A DNA stretch of 44,429 nucleotides from Bizionia sp. (GTDB lineage: Bacteria; Bacteroidota; Bacteroidia; Flavobacteriales; Flavobacteriaceae). Shown in pieces: positions 1 through 8,384 of this stretch. The first letter of the stretch is position 1, and the number at the start of each line of letters is the position of its first letter. The notes beneath the pieces are model-generated. The model did no database searches. It saw nothing but the letters and a program-made list of their open reading frames with translations, and had not been told where the DNA came from. The position numbers and the translations under genes were made by a program. The stretch is from assembly GCA_020631395.1 (NCBI GenBank), contig JAHDHI010000037.1:1-44429 (forward strand), read 5' to 3'.

Positions 1-62
1 TCATAGAATATTGGTTTTAGCAAAGATAATACATATCTAAATTAGAACTTAGCCAAAAATCA

Positions 63-929
63 TTAATGATATGCACCAAAAATCTTGGTTGCTTCATTAT
101 AGGCGCTTTCAAAAGCCATAGCATTCAAATCGCTTGCCTTTTTGGTAGTTAGGTAAGACAATACTTTCTCTGTGGGCATATTGCCCGTAAGTTCATCTTT
201 TGCCATAGGACACCCTCCAAAACCTTGTATCGCACCATCAAAACGACGACAACCAGCTTTGTATGCTGCATTTACCTTTTCATACCATGTAGAAGGGGTG
301 GTATGCAAATGTGCTCCGAATTCTATGCTTTCATATTGTGGAATCAGATTGGAAAAAAGGTATTCTATGTTTTTAGGATTGGAACTTCCTATCGTATCGC
401 TAAGCGATAGGATCTTGACTCCCATCTTGCTTAGTCGCTCCGTCCACTCTCCTACTATCTCCACATTCCAAGGGTCTCCATAAGGATTACCAAACCCCAT
501 CGATATGTAAACGACGACTTCTTTGTTGGATTGATCTGCGATATTGAGAATTTGTTCCAAAGTCACAACCGATTGTGCTATGGTTTTATGCGTATTACGC
601 ATCTGAAAGTTTTCCGAAATGGAGAATGGATACCCCATATAATCTATTTCCGGGTGTTTTGCAGCTGCCTCCGCTCCACGAGTATTGGCAACGATGGCCA
701 ACAATTTGCTTGTCGTCTTGCTTAAATCCAGTTGCGCCAAAACTTCTGCCGTATCCACCATTTGTGGAATTGCCTTTGGGGATACGAAGCTTCCAAAGTC
801 AATGGTATCGAAACCTACCCGTAAGATAGATTGGATGTATTGTACTTTCTGTGCTGTAGGTATAAATTGCTTTATTCCTTGCATGGCATCACGCGGGCAT
901 TCGATAACTTTTACTTTAGCATTCTTCAT
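63..929 (-). CDS. Hydroxymethylglutaryl-CoA lyase
   Basis: Cleaves HMG-CoA to acetyl-CoA and acetoacetate, the last step of leucine breakdown. The 288-residue protein is one HMGL-like TIM barrel of normal family length. The N-terminal ECPRDAMQ motif supplies Arg13, Asp14 and Gln17 of the active site, HLHTT near residue 208 supplies metal-binding histidines, and the glycine-rich GFGGCPMA stretch contains the catalytic loop cysteine (Cys240), followed by TGNMPTE. Together these separate it from isopropylmalate synthase. It is a single gene on the minus strand. Leucine dehydrogenase, the first step of the same pathway, lies 21 kb away at 22007-23113. The identity is secure; substrate preference is inferred from the family. 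Confidence 0.93.
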   Translation of the reverse strand: MKNAKVKVIECPRDAMQGIKQFIPTAQKVQYIQSILRVGFDTIDFGSFVSPKAIPQMVDTAEVLAQLDLSKTTSKLLAIVANTRGAEAAAKHPEIDYMGYPFSISENFQMRNTHKTIAQSVVTLEQILNIADQSNKEVVVYISMGFGNPYGDPWNVEIVGEWTERLSKMGVKILSLSDTIGSSNPKNIEYLFSNLIPQYESIEFGAHLHTTPSTWYEKVNAAYKAGCRRFDGAIQGFGGCPMAKDELTGNMPTEKVLSYLTTKKASDLNAMAFESAYNEATKIFGAYH

Positions 930-937
930 TTGGAGAT

Positions 938-965
938 CAAAGATAAAAAAGATTAGTAGTTACAA
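938..965 (-). promoter_or_regulatory. Candidate promoter of the HMG-CoA lyase gene
   Basis: Read on the minus strand there is TATCTTTG (945-938), an exact match to the Bacteroidota -7 consensus TAnnTTTG, with TTG at 965-963 and a 17-nt spacer. The -7 box ends only 8 nt before the ATG at 929, so the transcript would be leaderless or nearly so, unless the match is fortuitous. Confidence 0.35.
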
Positions 966-1049
966 AACTATTATTCATTACTGATTATGAGCAATTATTC
1001 TTATGAAAAACGAAACCATACATTAAAACTGGTTATCGTTTTTATGCAT

Positions 1050-1667
1050 TTAGATCAAAATCAAAATGGCTATGCCAGCGAAAACAACGATCTGCAACCA
1101 TTTTAAAACGACACCGACTTTACTATTTTGTTTTAAGTAATCTGAAATGAATCCGGCCAATATTGCTATCGTGGAAAATATGATGAATGATGTCGTCATG
1201 AACAACAATCCCAAAACATAGAACTGCGTCACCGTACTCAACGTATCACTGAACAGAAAACCTGGAAAGAAGGCCAAAAAGAAAATGGAGACCTTGGGGT
1301 TCAAGACATTCATTATAAATCCTTGCTTGAACAGTTGCCATAAGCTTTTTTTTGGTACATTCTCACTGGAAAGTGCCACTTTGGAATCGCTTTTAAACAC
1401 TTGGTACGCCAAATACAAGAGATACAATGCTCCCATCAACTTTATGGCGAAAAACAGAGTGTCGTTTGCCTTTATTATGGCCGAAACACCAAATGCGACC
1501 AAAGTGGCATGCACCAAACATCCGGAAATCAACCCACAAACTGTAGCTATGCCAAACGACTTTCCGTTGGTTATGCTTTGCATCAATACATAGATATTGT
1601 CCGGGCCTGGGGATATCGCCAATGCAGAAGTAGCCAAGACGAATGATATTATCAGATCATAATTCAT
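1050..1667 (-). CDS. LysE/RhtB family amino-acid exporter
   Basis: Inner-membrane exporter of the LysE/RhtB family, which moves amino acids or related metabolites out of the cell. The 205 residues are the usual length. The N-terminal SPGPDNIYVL motif is the family signature. Hydrophobic segments lie near residues 4-24, 40-62, 66-84, 115-137, 148-168 and 185-204, fitting six membrane helices. It stands alone on the minus strand, facing away from the secreted protein gene at 1774. The family is clear; the substrate cannot be read from sequence. Confidence 0.9.
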   Translation of the reverse strand: MNYDLIISFVLATSALAISPGPDNIYVLMQSITNGKSFGIATVCGLISGCLVHATLVAFGVSAIIKANDTLFFAIKLMGALYLLYLAYQVFKSDSKVALSSENVPKKSLWQLFKQGFIMNVLNPKVSIFFLAFFPGFLFSDTLSTVTQFYVLGLLFMTTSFIIFSTIAILAGFISDYLKQNSKVGVVLKWLQIVVFAGIAILILI

Positions 1668-1773
1668 ATGAAACTTTCAATAAAAATAGGCCATTCATAA
1701 AAATTAACAAGCTCTTATTAGTCTTTTTTAAAACAAAAGAGTAATTTTAATGTACCCTTAATATTTCATAGAT

Positions 1774-2694
1774 ATGAAAAAAATTACTTGTTTCATAGTT
1801 GCTTTGATGGGATTTAGTCTGTATTCACAAACTATGTCTTCCACTGCAAACTACAATGTAACCTTCCAAAGTACATGGAATGCAACAGAACATTCATCCG
1901 TACCTCCCAATGCACACTGGTCCAATCTTGTGGGTGCTACTCATAATACTGAAAACGAATTTTTAGAGCTAGGGCAAAATGCAACTACTGGCATTAAGGA
2001 TGTCGCAGAAATAGGTGATCACAATGCTTTTTTCAATGAAGTACAGAGTGCAATCTCTGCCGGCAATGCTGAATTTTGGTACAATGAAGATTTTAATCCG
2101 AACAATGCTACCAGCTCTACAACCATAAATCTGGATATTACCGAAGACCATCCTTACTTGACATTGGTTTCCATGGTCGCTCCTAGTCCCGACTGGTTTA
2201 TTGCAATAAACAGTTTGGACCTGAGAGATCCGCTTAGCCCAATGGATGGATGGAAAGATGATTTCATCATAGATGTATATGCTTACGATGCCGGCACTGA
2301 CAATGGTACCAATTATGATTCTCCAAACAGTCCCAATGCACCAGTTGCCATATCCATGATAAATGGGTTTCCCATAAATGGCAACAGAATAGGAACTTTA
2401 AATGTGGATTTGCAAGGAGTCACATTGAGCACTTCCGAATTTGATACTTCAGATGACTTCAAAATATCTCCCAACCCTTCAAAGGGACACGTTAAAATTC
2501 TTGGGGACAACTTAAGGGATTTAAAGTCCATCAAAGTCTATAACATTCTTGGAAGCTTAGTGAAAGACATAAAGACCACAGCCATTGCAAATCAACTGAA
2601 TATCAACTTATCCGATTTGAGCAAAGGTCTCTATTTGGTAAAGCTAAATACCAAAAATAGTGAAACAACCACTCAAAAGTTAATTATCGAGTAA
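1774..2694 (+). CDS. Spondin-domain secreted protein with T9SS sorting domain
   Basis: A 306-residue exported protein. Residues 1-18 form a Sec signal peptide ending near SLYSQ. Residues 25-190 resemble a spondin_N domain: [13 protein letters not shown], then [14 protein letters not shown], an acidic metal-site-like stretch, and [13 protein letters not shown] followed by W. In eukaryotes this domain occurs in extracellular matrix adhesion proteins; in bacteria its role is not established. The last 80 residues are a type A T9SS C-terminal domain ([12 protein letters not shown], then [10 protein letters not shown], ending in QKLIIE), which predicts transport across the outer membrane and attachment to the surface or release. 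The 3' end overlaps the tail of convergent pyrD by 15 bp. Confidence 0.85.
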   Translation: MKKITCFIVALMGFSLYSQTMSSTANYNVTFQSTWNATEHSSVPPNAHWSNLVGATHNTENEFLELGQNATTGIKDVAEIGDHNAFFNEVQSAISAGNAEFWYNEDFNPNNATSSTTINLDITEDHPYLTLVSMVAPSPDWFIAINSLDLRDPLSPMDGWKDDFIIDVYAYDAGTDNGTNYDSPNSPNAPVAISMINGFPINGNRIGTLNVDLQGVTLSTSEFDTSDDFKISPNPSKGHVKILGDNLRDLKSIKVYNILGSLVKDIKTTAIANQLNINLSDLSKGLYLVKLNTKNSETTTQKLIIE

Positions 2695-3711
2695 TGCCTT
2701 GTTAATGGTTTTTATCAATGTTGGTCCTTCATAGATAAATCCCGTGTAGATTTGTACAAGATCTGCTCCTGCCTCTATTTTCTCCAACGCATCTTTTGCA
2801 GAATGTATGCCTCCTACTCCAATGATGGGAAATGACTTGTTGCTTTTATCCGATAGGTATTTTATAACACGTGTGGATCTATCTTTTATGGGTTGCCCGC
2901 TCAGGCCTCCATTTCCTATTGCTTTCAACCTTGCATCTGAAGCTTTTAGTCCTTCTCTATCAGTAGATGTGTTGCTGGCTATGACACCATCTAGTTTTGC
3001 TTCTGCCATCAAATCCACAATTTCATCCAATTGGATGTCATTTAGATCTGGTGCTATCTTCAAAAGTATCGGTTTTAGCTTGTCGAACTTTTTATTTGCC
3101 TTTTGCACGGCACCAATCAATTCCAACAAATAATCCTTGTCATTCAACTTGGCATGGCTTCCAACATTTGGACAACTTACGTTTAATACGAAATAGTCTA
3201 CATGGGGATGTAAGGCATTGAAGCATTCCAAATAGTCTTTTGTGTAATTCTCAGGCTTGGTTTGCGTATTTTTGCCTATGTTTCCTCCAATGATGAGTTT
3301 CCCTTTGTTTTTCTTCAATTGAACTATCGCCTCCTGCAACCCTTCATTGTTGAAGCCCATTCTATTGATGATGCCTTTGTCGTCCTTTAATCTGAACAAG
3401 CGCTTTTTTGGGTTTCCTGCTTGTGCCTTTGGCGTCACGGTCCCAATTTCTATGAATCCGAACCCGAAATTTGCCAATTCGTTGTACAGCACTGCATTTT
3501 TATCGAAACCTGCTGCCAAGCCAACTGGGTTCTTGAAGGTCAGTCCAAAGAGCTTACGTTCCAAACGTTCATCTTCAACAACATATAGGCTTCTGAACAA
3601 CGCTGCCATTCCCGGTATTTTAGAGGTCGACTTTATTAAAGAAAAAGTAAAGTGATGGATTTTTTCTGGATCGAAAAGAAAAAATAGCGGTCGGAGGAAT
3701 ATCTTGTACAT
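2680..3711 (-). CDS. pyrD: Dihydroorotate dehydrogenase (quinone-type layout)
   Basis: Oxidises dihydroorotate to orotate in pyrimidine synthesis; this layout passes electrons to quinone at the inner membrane. The hydrophobic N-terminal helix ([13 protein letters not shown]) is typical of class 2. FMN-barrel motifs include [46 protein letters not shown] and [11 protein letters not shown]. The catalytic-base loop reads NVSCPN with cysteine, where E. coli and human class 2 enzymes have serine (SSPN) and class 1A has cysteine. I chose the ATG at 3711. The upstream in-frame ATG at 3729 lies inside the promoter -7 box, and 3711 gives 343 residues beginning with the family-typical membrane helix. 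Confidence 0.93.
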   Translation of the reverse strand: MYKIFLRPLFFLFDPEKIHHFTFSLIKSTSKIPGMAALFRSLYVVEDERLERKLFGLTFKNPVGLAAGFDKNAVLYNELANFGFGFIEIGTVTPKAQAGNPKKRLFRLKDDKGIINRMGFNNEGLQEAIVQLKKNKGKLIIGGNIGKNTQTKPENYTKDYLECFNALHPHVDYFVLNVSCPNVGSHAKLNDKDYLLELIGAVQKANKKFDKLKPILLKIAPDLNDIQLDEIVDLMAEAKLDGVIASNTSTDREGLKASDARLKAIGNGGLSGQPIKDRSTRVIKYLSDKSNKSFPIIGVGGIHSAKDALEKIEAGADLVQIYTGFIYEGPTLIKTINKALLDN

Positions 3712-3726
3712 CAAATTATGTTTGCA

Positions 3727-3757
3727 CAAAAGTACTCCGAAATAAAAAATTGCGCAA
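3727..3757 (-). promoter_or_regulatory. Promoter of pyrD
   Basis: On the minus strand, TTG at 3757-3755 is followed after exactly 20 nt by TACTTTTG (3734-3727), a full match to TAnnTTTG. Transcription would begin near 3720, about 9 nt before the ATG at 3711. The box overlaps the alternative ATG at 3729, which rules that start out if this promoter is used. Confidence 0.6.
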
Positions 3758-3852
3758 TTCTAAAAGGCAAAAAAATTATATATCGTATTTTTGAGCATTG
3801 GGTGTGCTTAATGATATGCTCTCCCTAACCATTAACAAACATCATCATCCAA

Positions 3853-5097
3853 ATGATTTCCAAAAAAGACATAATAAAACGATTTGTAGGCTACGTGACG
3901 GTAGATACCGAATCTGATCCAGAAAGTGACACCACTCCAAGCACAGCCAAACAATGGGATTTGGCCAACGCATTGGTGGATGAATTAAAGACTATCGGTA
4001 TGCAAGATGTCACCATAGATGACAATGCATACATAATGGCTACCTTGCCCAGCAATGTAGAACACGATGTTCCTACCATTGGTTTCATTTCTCATTTCGA
4101 CACGACTCCGGATTTTACAGGGGCCAATGTGAATCCTCAAATCATTGAGAGCTACGATGGAAAGGACATTGTTTTGAATAAAGCAAAGAACATCGTATTG
4201 TCTCCCGATTATTTTGAAGACCTCCTATTGTATAAAGGGCAAACCCTGATCACTACTGATGGCACCACTCTTTTGGGTGCTGATGACAAGGCTGGCATTT
4301 GTGAAATTGTATCTGCCATGGAATACCTTGTTAAGAATCCTGACATAAAACACGGTACCATCAAAGTTGGCTTTACTCCTGATGAAGAGATTGGTCGTGG
4401 TGCACACAAGTTCGATGTCGAGAAGTTTGGAGCTGATTGGGCCTACACCATGGATGGTAGTCAAATAGGAGAATTGGAGTATGAGAATTTCAATGCCGCT
4501 GGGGCCAAGGTAAGAATAAAAGGAAAAATAGTGCATCCAGGATATGCCAAAGGAAAAATGGTGAACTCCATGTACATCGCCACCGAATTCATAAACTCCT
4601 TGCCTCGTATGGAAACCCCTGAACACACGGAAGGTTATGAAGGTTTTTTCCACTTGTACTCCATGAACGGAGAAGTCGAAGATACCGTGTTGCAGTACAT
4701 TATTCGTGATCATGACCGAGGGCATTTCGAGGCTCGCAAGGAAGTGATGCAAAAACTTACCGACGAGTTGAATTCCCAATACGGCAGAGAGGTCATAGAA
4801 ATAGAGATCAAGGATCAATACTACAACATGAAAGAGAAAGTAGAGCCTGTCATGCATATCGTGGACATAGCCGAAGAAGCAATGAAACAATTGGGCATAA
4901 AACCACTTATAAAAGCCATTCGAGGTGGTACAGATGGCTCTCAACTTAGTTATATGGGATTACCTTGTCCCAACATCTTTGCAGGCGGTCACAACTTCCA
5001 TGGACGTTACGAATATGTTCCCGTGGAAAGTATGATCAATGCTACCGAAGTCATTTGTAAAATTGCAGAGATCACTGCCAAACGATACAATAAATAA
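3853..5097 (+). CDS. pepT: Peptidase T (tripeptide aminopeptidase)
   Basis: Cytoplasmic M20B-family dizinc aminopeptidase that removes the N-terminal residue from tripeptides. The 414 residues match the family length. Metal and catalytic residues are visible in order: HFD (His81, Asp83), GADDKAG (bridging Asp144), TPDEEIGRG (Glu178 base and Glu179), TMDG (Asp201) and [10 protein letters not shown] (His380). A lid/dimerisation domain occupies roughly residues 207-310. It is monocistronic and ends in a strong terminator. TATTTTTG at 3786-3793 matches the -7 consensus, but no properly spaced -33 TTG is seen. Confidence 0.95.
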   Translation: MISKKDIIKRFVGYVTVDTESDPESDTTPSTAKQWDLANALVDELKTIGMQDVTIDDNAYIMATLPSNVEHDVPTIGFISHFDTTPDFTGANVNPQIIESYDGKDIVLNKAKNIVLSPDYFEDLLLYKGQTLITTDGTTLLGADDKAGICEIVSAMEYLVKNPDIKHGTIKVGFTPDEEIGRGAHKFDVEKFGADWAYTMDGSQIGELEYENFNAAGAKVRIKGKIVHPGYAKGKMVNSMYIATEFINSLPRMETPEHTEGYEGFFHLYSMNGEVEDTVLQYIIRDHDRGHFEARKEVMQKLTDELNSQYGREVIEIEIKDQYYNMKEKVEPVMHIVDIAEEAMKQLGIKPLIKAIRGGTDGSQLSYMGLPCPNIFAGGHNFHGRYEYVPVESMINATEVICKIAEITAKRYNK

Positions 5098-5131
5098 TTT
5101 CCAGGCACCATCTGGTGGCGAATACCACAAT

Positions 5132-5177
5132 GAATAGCCAAAACAACTTGTGTTCTTTGGCTATTCTCCTTTTTTTT
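5132..5177 (+). terminator. Rho-independent terminator of pepT
   Basis: Perfect 11-bp stem (5132-5142 paired with 5156-5166) with a 13-nt loop and an eight-T run at 5170-5177, 35 bp after the pepT stop. Confidence 0.85.
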
Positions 5178-5445
5178 GACTACAAGAGGTTAGACAATCA
5201 GATGTCAAAAAGTCGACTATGTTTCTTGCCCTAGTTCTCATTGCCTACGATTCTTGCAAGGAGATCAAAAACGAGTTTGCCTTTTAAAATCAAAGATTGC
5301 AGAAATAGTCATATCTTTGGACAAGAGTCAATTAACATTTCACTCGTTGAAAAGCCATTTTCACCAATCGAATCGTTTGGGTTACTCATTGCTGTTTGAT
5401 ATCCCAAGACATAATATTTAGATTTGATGAAAACAACATACAATT
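5178..5445. other. Intergenic stretch before the carboxypeptidase-like-domain gene
   Basis: With the terminator, this makes 348 bp without a gene. The only signal noted is TATCTTTG at 5312-5319, a perfect TAnnTTTG -7 box, but without a well-spaced -33 TTG. If used it would give a leader of about 120 nt ahead of the gene at 5446. No RNA gene or coding remnant could be recognised. Confidence 0.4.
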
Positions 5446-5889
5446 ATGAAAAGACAATTTAAACTTACACAAAAAAGCATGGAAACAATTAAAAGAACCT
5501 TTGGTATGGTCGGCTTCGTCATAATAGCGATGTTCACATCCAATACCACCTATGCACAAACGAACACCGCTACCTCAACAGTGGCTTCAGATCAACAACT
5601 CACAGTCAAAGGTACGGTTGGAGACGATGACGGTCCCTTGGAAGGTGTTAGCATCATCAAGAAAGGAACCGTTATCGGAACCGCTACGGACAAAAATGGA
5701 ACATTCATATTTCCAAAGCCATTGAAAACCGGAGACACCCTACTTTTCAGTTATTTGGGATATGAGGAAGTAGAAGTCAAAATAGACAAAAACACGACTT
5801 TCATCAAATTGATCCTTACTTCGGATGTCGTAGAAATGATGGGAGCCTTACAGACTGAAAAGCCATACAAATCCAAACGCAAAAACTAA
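5446..5889 (+). CDS. Exported protein with carboxypeptidase-regulatory-like domain
   Basis: A 147-residue protein with a basic N-terminus, a hydrophobic core at residues 20-32 and a likely signal-peptidase site after TTYAQ (about residue 38). Residues 50-130 form one CarboxypepD_reg-like beta-sandwich (VKGTVGDDDGPLEGVSI, then GTATDKNGTFIF, then SYLGYEEVEVKI). This is the fold found at the N-terminus of SusC/TonB-dependent receptors, but no barrel follows, so it is a stand-alone periplasmic or envelope domain. The next gene starts 25 bp downstream on the same strand and is probably co-transcribed. The true start could be a later in-frame ATG (M12 or M21). The exact role is unknown. Confidence 0.8.
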   Translation: MKRQFKLTQKSMETIKRTFGMVGFVIIAMFTSNTTYAQTNTATSTVASDQQLTVKGTVGDDDGPLEGVSIIKKGTVIGTATDKNGTFIFPKPLKTGDTLLFSYLGYEEVEVKIDKNTTFIKLILTSDVVEMMGALQTEKPYKSKRKN

Positions 5890-5914
5890 GACGATATAAA
5901 ATAGTCTTCTACAT

Positions 5915-6928
5915 ATGAAAGCAGTGAGGTATTTATTTCTCTTCATTTTTGTTCTCCAGTCCAATGCTCAAATATCGGATTTTGATCACATCAATTTCCG
6001 AAAGGCAGATAGCATTGCCTTGGCTTGCAAAAATGAAGATCTTGGTAACTTACCTCAATTGTCCCATAGGCTCACGTCTTCCTTGAATACGGATGTGGAA
6101 CGCTTTAGAGCAATTTACAAGTGGGTTTGCAGCAACATCGCCAACGATTACAACCTATATTCGAAGAACAAGAGAAAAAGGAAAAAGTTCGAAAACGACC
6201 AAGACAAACTCCATGCATGGAACGAACACATCAAGAAAGAAATCTTTCGTAAGCTCTTGAAGCGAAAAAAAACCATTTGTACCGGTTATGCCTATCTGAT
6301 CAAGGAGCTTTCCGACTTGGCAGATCTGGATTGTGAAATCGTCCATGGCTATGGAAAGACCAGTACAACGGATATTGACAAGCTGAATACTCCCAACCAT
6401 TCATGGAATGCCATCAAGTTGGATGAGAAATGGTATCTCTGCGATCCCACTTGGGCAAGTGGCATACCCAACCCAAAAACCAACATGTTCACATTTGAGT
6501 ACAACAACGGGTATTTTCTAACAAACCCACAATTGTTTGCCATAAACCATCACCCCATCAACAGCAAATGGCAGCTTTTGGAGGAAGAAAAACCTTCATT
6601 TGAAACATTTTTGGAAGCTCCGATAATTTACGGTAAAGCCTATACGAACTTGTCTTTTCATCATATGCCTGAAAAAATGCACAATACGATACAAAGGAAT
6701 GAAAAGGTCTCTTTCAAATACCAACTCCTGAAATCCGCAGATGTTGAAGACATTAATCTTCTAATCGACAATGGCTTCAATGACAAAAGAATACAACCTA
6801 CCGACACTTCCATCAAAAACCAACAGCTAACCTTCGATCATCAATTTGAAAGTACTGGTTTCTATGATGTACATCTCTACATTGGAAATGATCTTATTTC
6901 CACTTATACGTTTAGAGTAAAGGCCTAA
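5915..6928 (+). CDS. Secreted transglutaminase-like protein
   Basis: A 337-residue protein with a short signal peptide (to about residue 19, SNAQ) and a transglutaminase-like cysteine peptidase core. The triad is visible as Cys122 (KTICTGYAYL), His162 (NHSWNAIKL) and Asp177 (WYLCDPTWASG), in the usual order and spacing. The segment before it (ERFRAIYKWVCSNIANDYN) is the helix commonly seen ahead of this core. Residues 235-337 look beta-rich. It probably acts in the periplasm on peptides or protein cross-links. It follows the gene at 5446 by 25 bp. Confidence 0.88.
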   Translation: MKAVRYLFLFIFVLQSNAQISDFDHINFRKADSIALACKNEDLGNLPQLSHRLTSSLNTDVERFRAIYKWVCSNIANDYNLYSKNKRKRKKFENDQDKLHAWNEHIKKEIFRKLLKRKKTICTGYAYLIKELSDLADLDCEIVHGYGKTSTTDIDKLNTPNHSWNAIKLDEKWYLCDPTWASGIPNPKTNMFTFEYNNGYFLTNPQLFAINHHPINSKWQLLEEEKPSFETFLEAPIIYGKAYTNLSFHHMPEKMHNTIQRNEKVSFKYQLLKSADVEDINLLIDNGFNDKRIQPTDTSIKNQQLTFDHQFESTGFYDVHLYIGNDLISTYTFRVKA

Positions 6929-7175
6929 ATTTGAATCTAAGACAAACACCGACTATTCCAATGATATGGATATCGCTGATATCTCCCATAGAAAAAACAA
7001 AACCCAAAAATTACATCCTCATGCAAGTCAAAAGAAAAGTGAAGTTCTATTCTCCTATAAAATAAAACCTTTCAAAACACCGTTAGCAAAACAATAAACC
7101 GCATTACTCTTCCTTTTAACGTCCCTCATTATTTTACTGGCTCAAAACAACAAGCCGCTTAGGAATGTCTTTACA

Positions 7176-7577
7176 TTGACATTGAAAGTAGATGGCACTA
7201 ATTATTATCAACAAGAAGTAGAAGAGACGCCCTATTTTGTCAAAGAAGGTGTACTTCAAATATATCCTGGTGAAAAACTGAACATTGAAGTTGAATTAAA
7301 AAATGATAGTATTGTCTCGATGACTACTGTGAAAGAAAATTTACATCCAGAAAAAACCATTGTTGTCCGTTTTTACCAAATCGAAGGCGAAAAGGCAGAT
7401 ACGGATATGATATTGAATGTAAAAAATCCTTTCAACAAGACCCTCAAACACAAAGCATTGATGTTTACTACAAATAGCAACAAACTGCAACCTACGAGCA
7501 TAATACCGATTAGACCAACATTGGAAAACTTTGAAACGTGGGGTTATCCAATTATTTCATTGGTATTGGTGGAATGA
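7176..7577 (+). CDS. Exported hypothetical protein with unclear start
   Basis: No family recognised. The 133 residues from a TTG at 7176 are beta-rich. The same frame is open back to 7098 and encodes a convincing signal peptide core (ALLFLLTSLIILLAQ), but that stretch has no ATG, GTG or TTG and follows a TAA at 7095-7097. The gene may therefore initiate at a non-standard codon, or have lost its start and be decaying. The body shows no internal stop. The region 6929-7097 holds nothing else recognisable apart from a very short ATG frame at 7020 that ends after 14 codons. Confidence 0.45.
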   Translation: MTLKVDGTNYYQQEVEETPYFVKEGVLQIYPGEKLNIEVELKNDSIVSMTTVKENLHPEKTIVVRFYQIEGEKADTDMILNVKNPFNKTLKHKALMFTTNSNKLQPTSIIPIRPTLENFETWGYPIISLVLVE

Positions 7578-7689
7578 GAACTTGCCGATGAATAAACGAC
7601 AGTCAATCAAAAATGGAATTGAATACAATTGAACAAGTAGCATCACGATGGATATGAAAAACTGCATAGTATTTCATACACCAGCTTTA

Positions 7690-7720
7690 TTGATTTTCTG
7701 AAAAAAATGTACGAACTTCG
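7690..7720 (+). promoter_or_regulatory. Promoter-like repeat, copy 1 (cupin gene)
   Basis: TTG at 7690-7692, exactly 20 nt, then GAACTTCG at 7713-7720. The leader continues with AACGATTTCATACC, also found after the copies at 12600 and 13679. The cupin gene starts 31 nt downstream. Identical spacing recurs at 8307, 12600, 13679 and 16477. Confidence 0.55.
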
Positions 7721-7750
7721 TAAAACTAACGATTTCATACCTCCTTAACA

Positions 7751-8320
7751 TTGAAAAAAACGATACATATCATAATCCGAATTCAAAAATCATTACTGTT
7801 TGTTCTATTGATTTTATCTGGCTATTGCTGTAAGGAACATAAAGAAACACCTTCCGTAAAAGACAACGAAATTTCCAACCACCCCATATATGTGTCTTCC
7901 GAGGAAGGAAAGGAATGGGATGTCTTGGGTGTAAAGATCACTGGAAAAGTCCTAAGCAATCAAACAAATGGCGAGTACTCGGTCATTATTACGGAAACGC
8001 CTTCCAAAGGAGGCCCTCCATTGCACGTTCATGAAAATGAAGATGAACTCTTTTATGTTTTGAAAGGCAATTACATATTCAATTGTGGAAACAAGGAAAT
8101 CAAAGCCAAGGAAGGAGATTTCATTCGCTTGCCAAGAGGAATACCCCACAACTTCGTAAATACAGATACCATTGTCGGTATTACAATGAACACCATTACT
8201 CCTGCTGGATTTGAAAACTTCTTTGATGATATATCCAAAAGTTCGAAAACCAAAAAGTTGGAGAAACACGAAATTGACTCAATCGCAAATAAATACGGAG
8301 TAAGGTTTGTAAAAAAATAA
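7751..8320 (+). CDS. Cupin-domain exported protein
   Basis: A 189-residue protein with TTG start, a hydrophobic N-terminal export signal (residues 13-26) and a double cysteine at 27-28 that may be a lipidation site, although the lipobox (SGYC) is poor. Residues 75-145 are a cupin barrel: PPLHVHENEDELFYVLKG gives the HxHxxxxE metal motif, and GDFIRLPRGIPHNF gives the second histidine motif. It is probably a small metal-binding envelope protein; enzymatic activity is unproven. The leader carries the shared promoter repeat. Confidence 0.8.
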   Translation: MKKTIHIIIRIQKSLLFVLLILSGYCCKEHKETPSVKDNEISNHPIYVSSEEGKEWDVLGVKITGKVLSNQTNGEYSVIITETPSKGGPPLHVHENEDELFYVLKGNYIFNCGNKEIKAKEGDFIRLPRGIPHNFVNTDTIVGITMNTITPAGFENFFDDISKSSKTKKLEKHEIDSIANKYGVRFVKK

Positions 8321-8337
8321 CAGTTTCACTAGCTTCG
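8307..8337 (+). promoter_or_regulatory. Promoter-like site, copy 2 (T6SS effector)
   Basis: TTTG at 8306-8309 (TTG at 8307-8309), a 20-nt spacer and TAGCTTCG at 8330-8337, which fits TAnnTT(T/C)G. Its 5' part overlaps the end of the cupin gene. Transcription would begin near 8344, about 40 nt before the effector ATG. Confidence 0.55.
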
Positions 8338-8384
8338 ATTAACTATGGCTAAACAGTTTAATGTAACGAAAAAGTAAAGGTGCA

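Noticed and set aside
21..28. CAAAGATA near the left edge, a minus-strand TATCTTTG
   Set aside because: It would drive a gene beyond the window and has no TTG at a suitable distance (25 nt instead of 17-23).
4225..4944. Long minus-strand open frame (239 codons) inside pepT
   Set aside because: Shadow of pepT: composition is unlike a protein of this genome, no motif is present, and pepT is fully accounted for on the plus strand.
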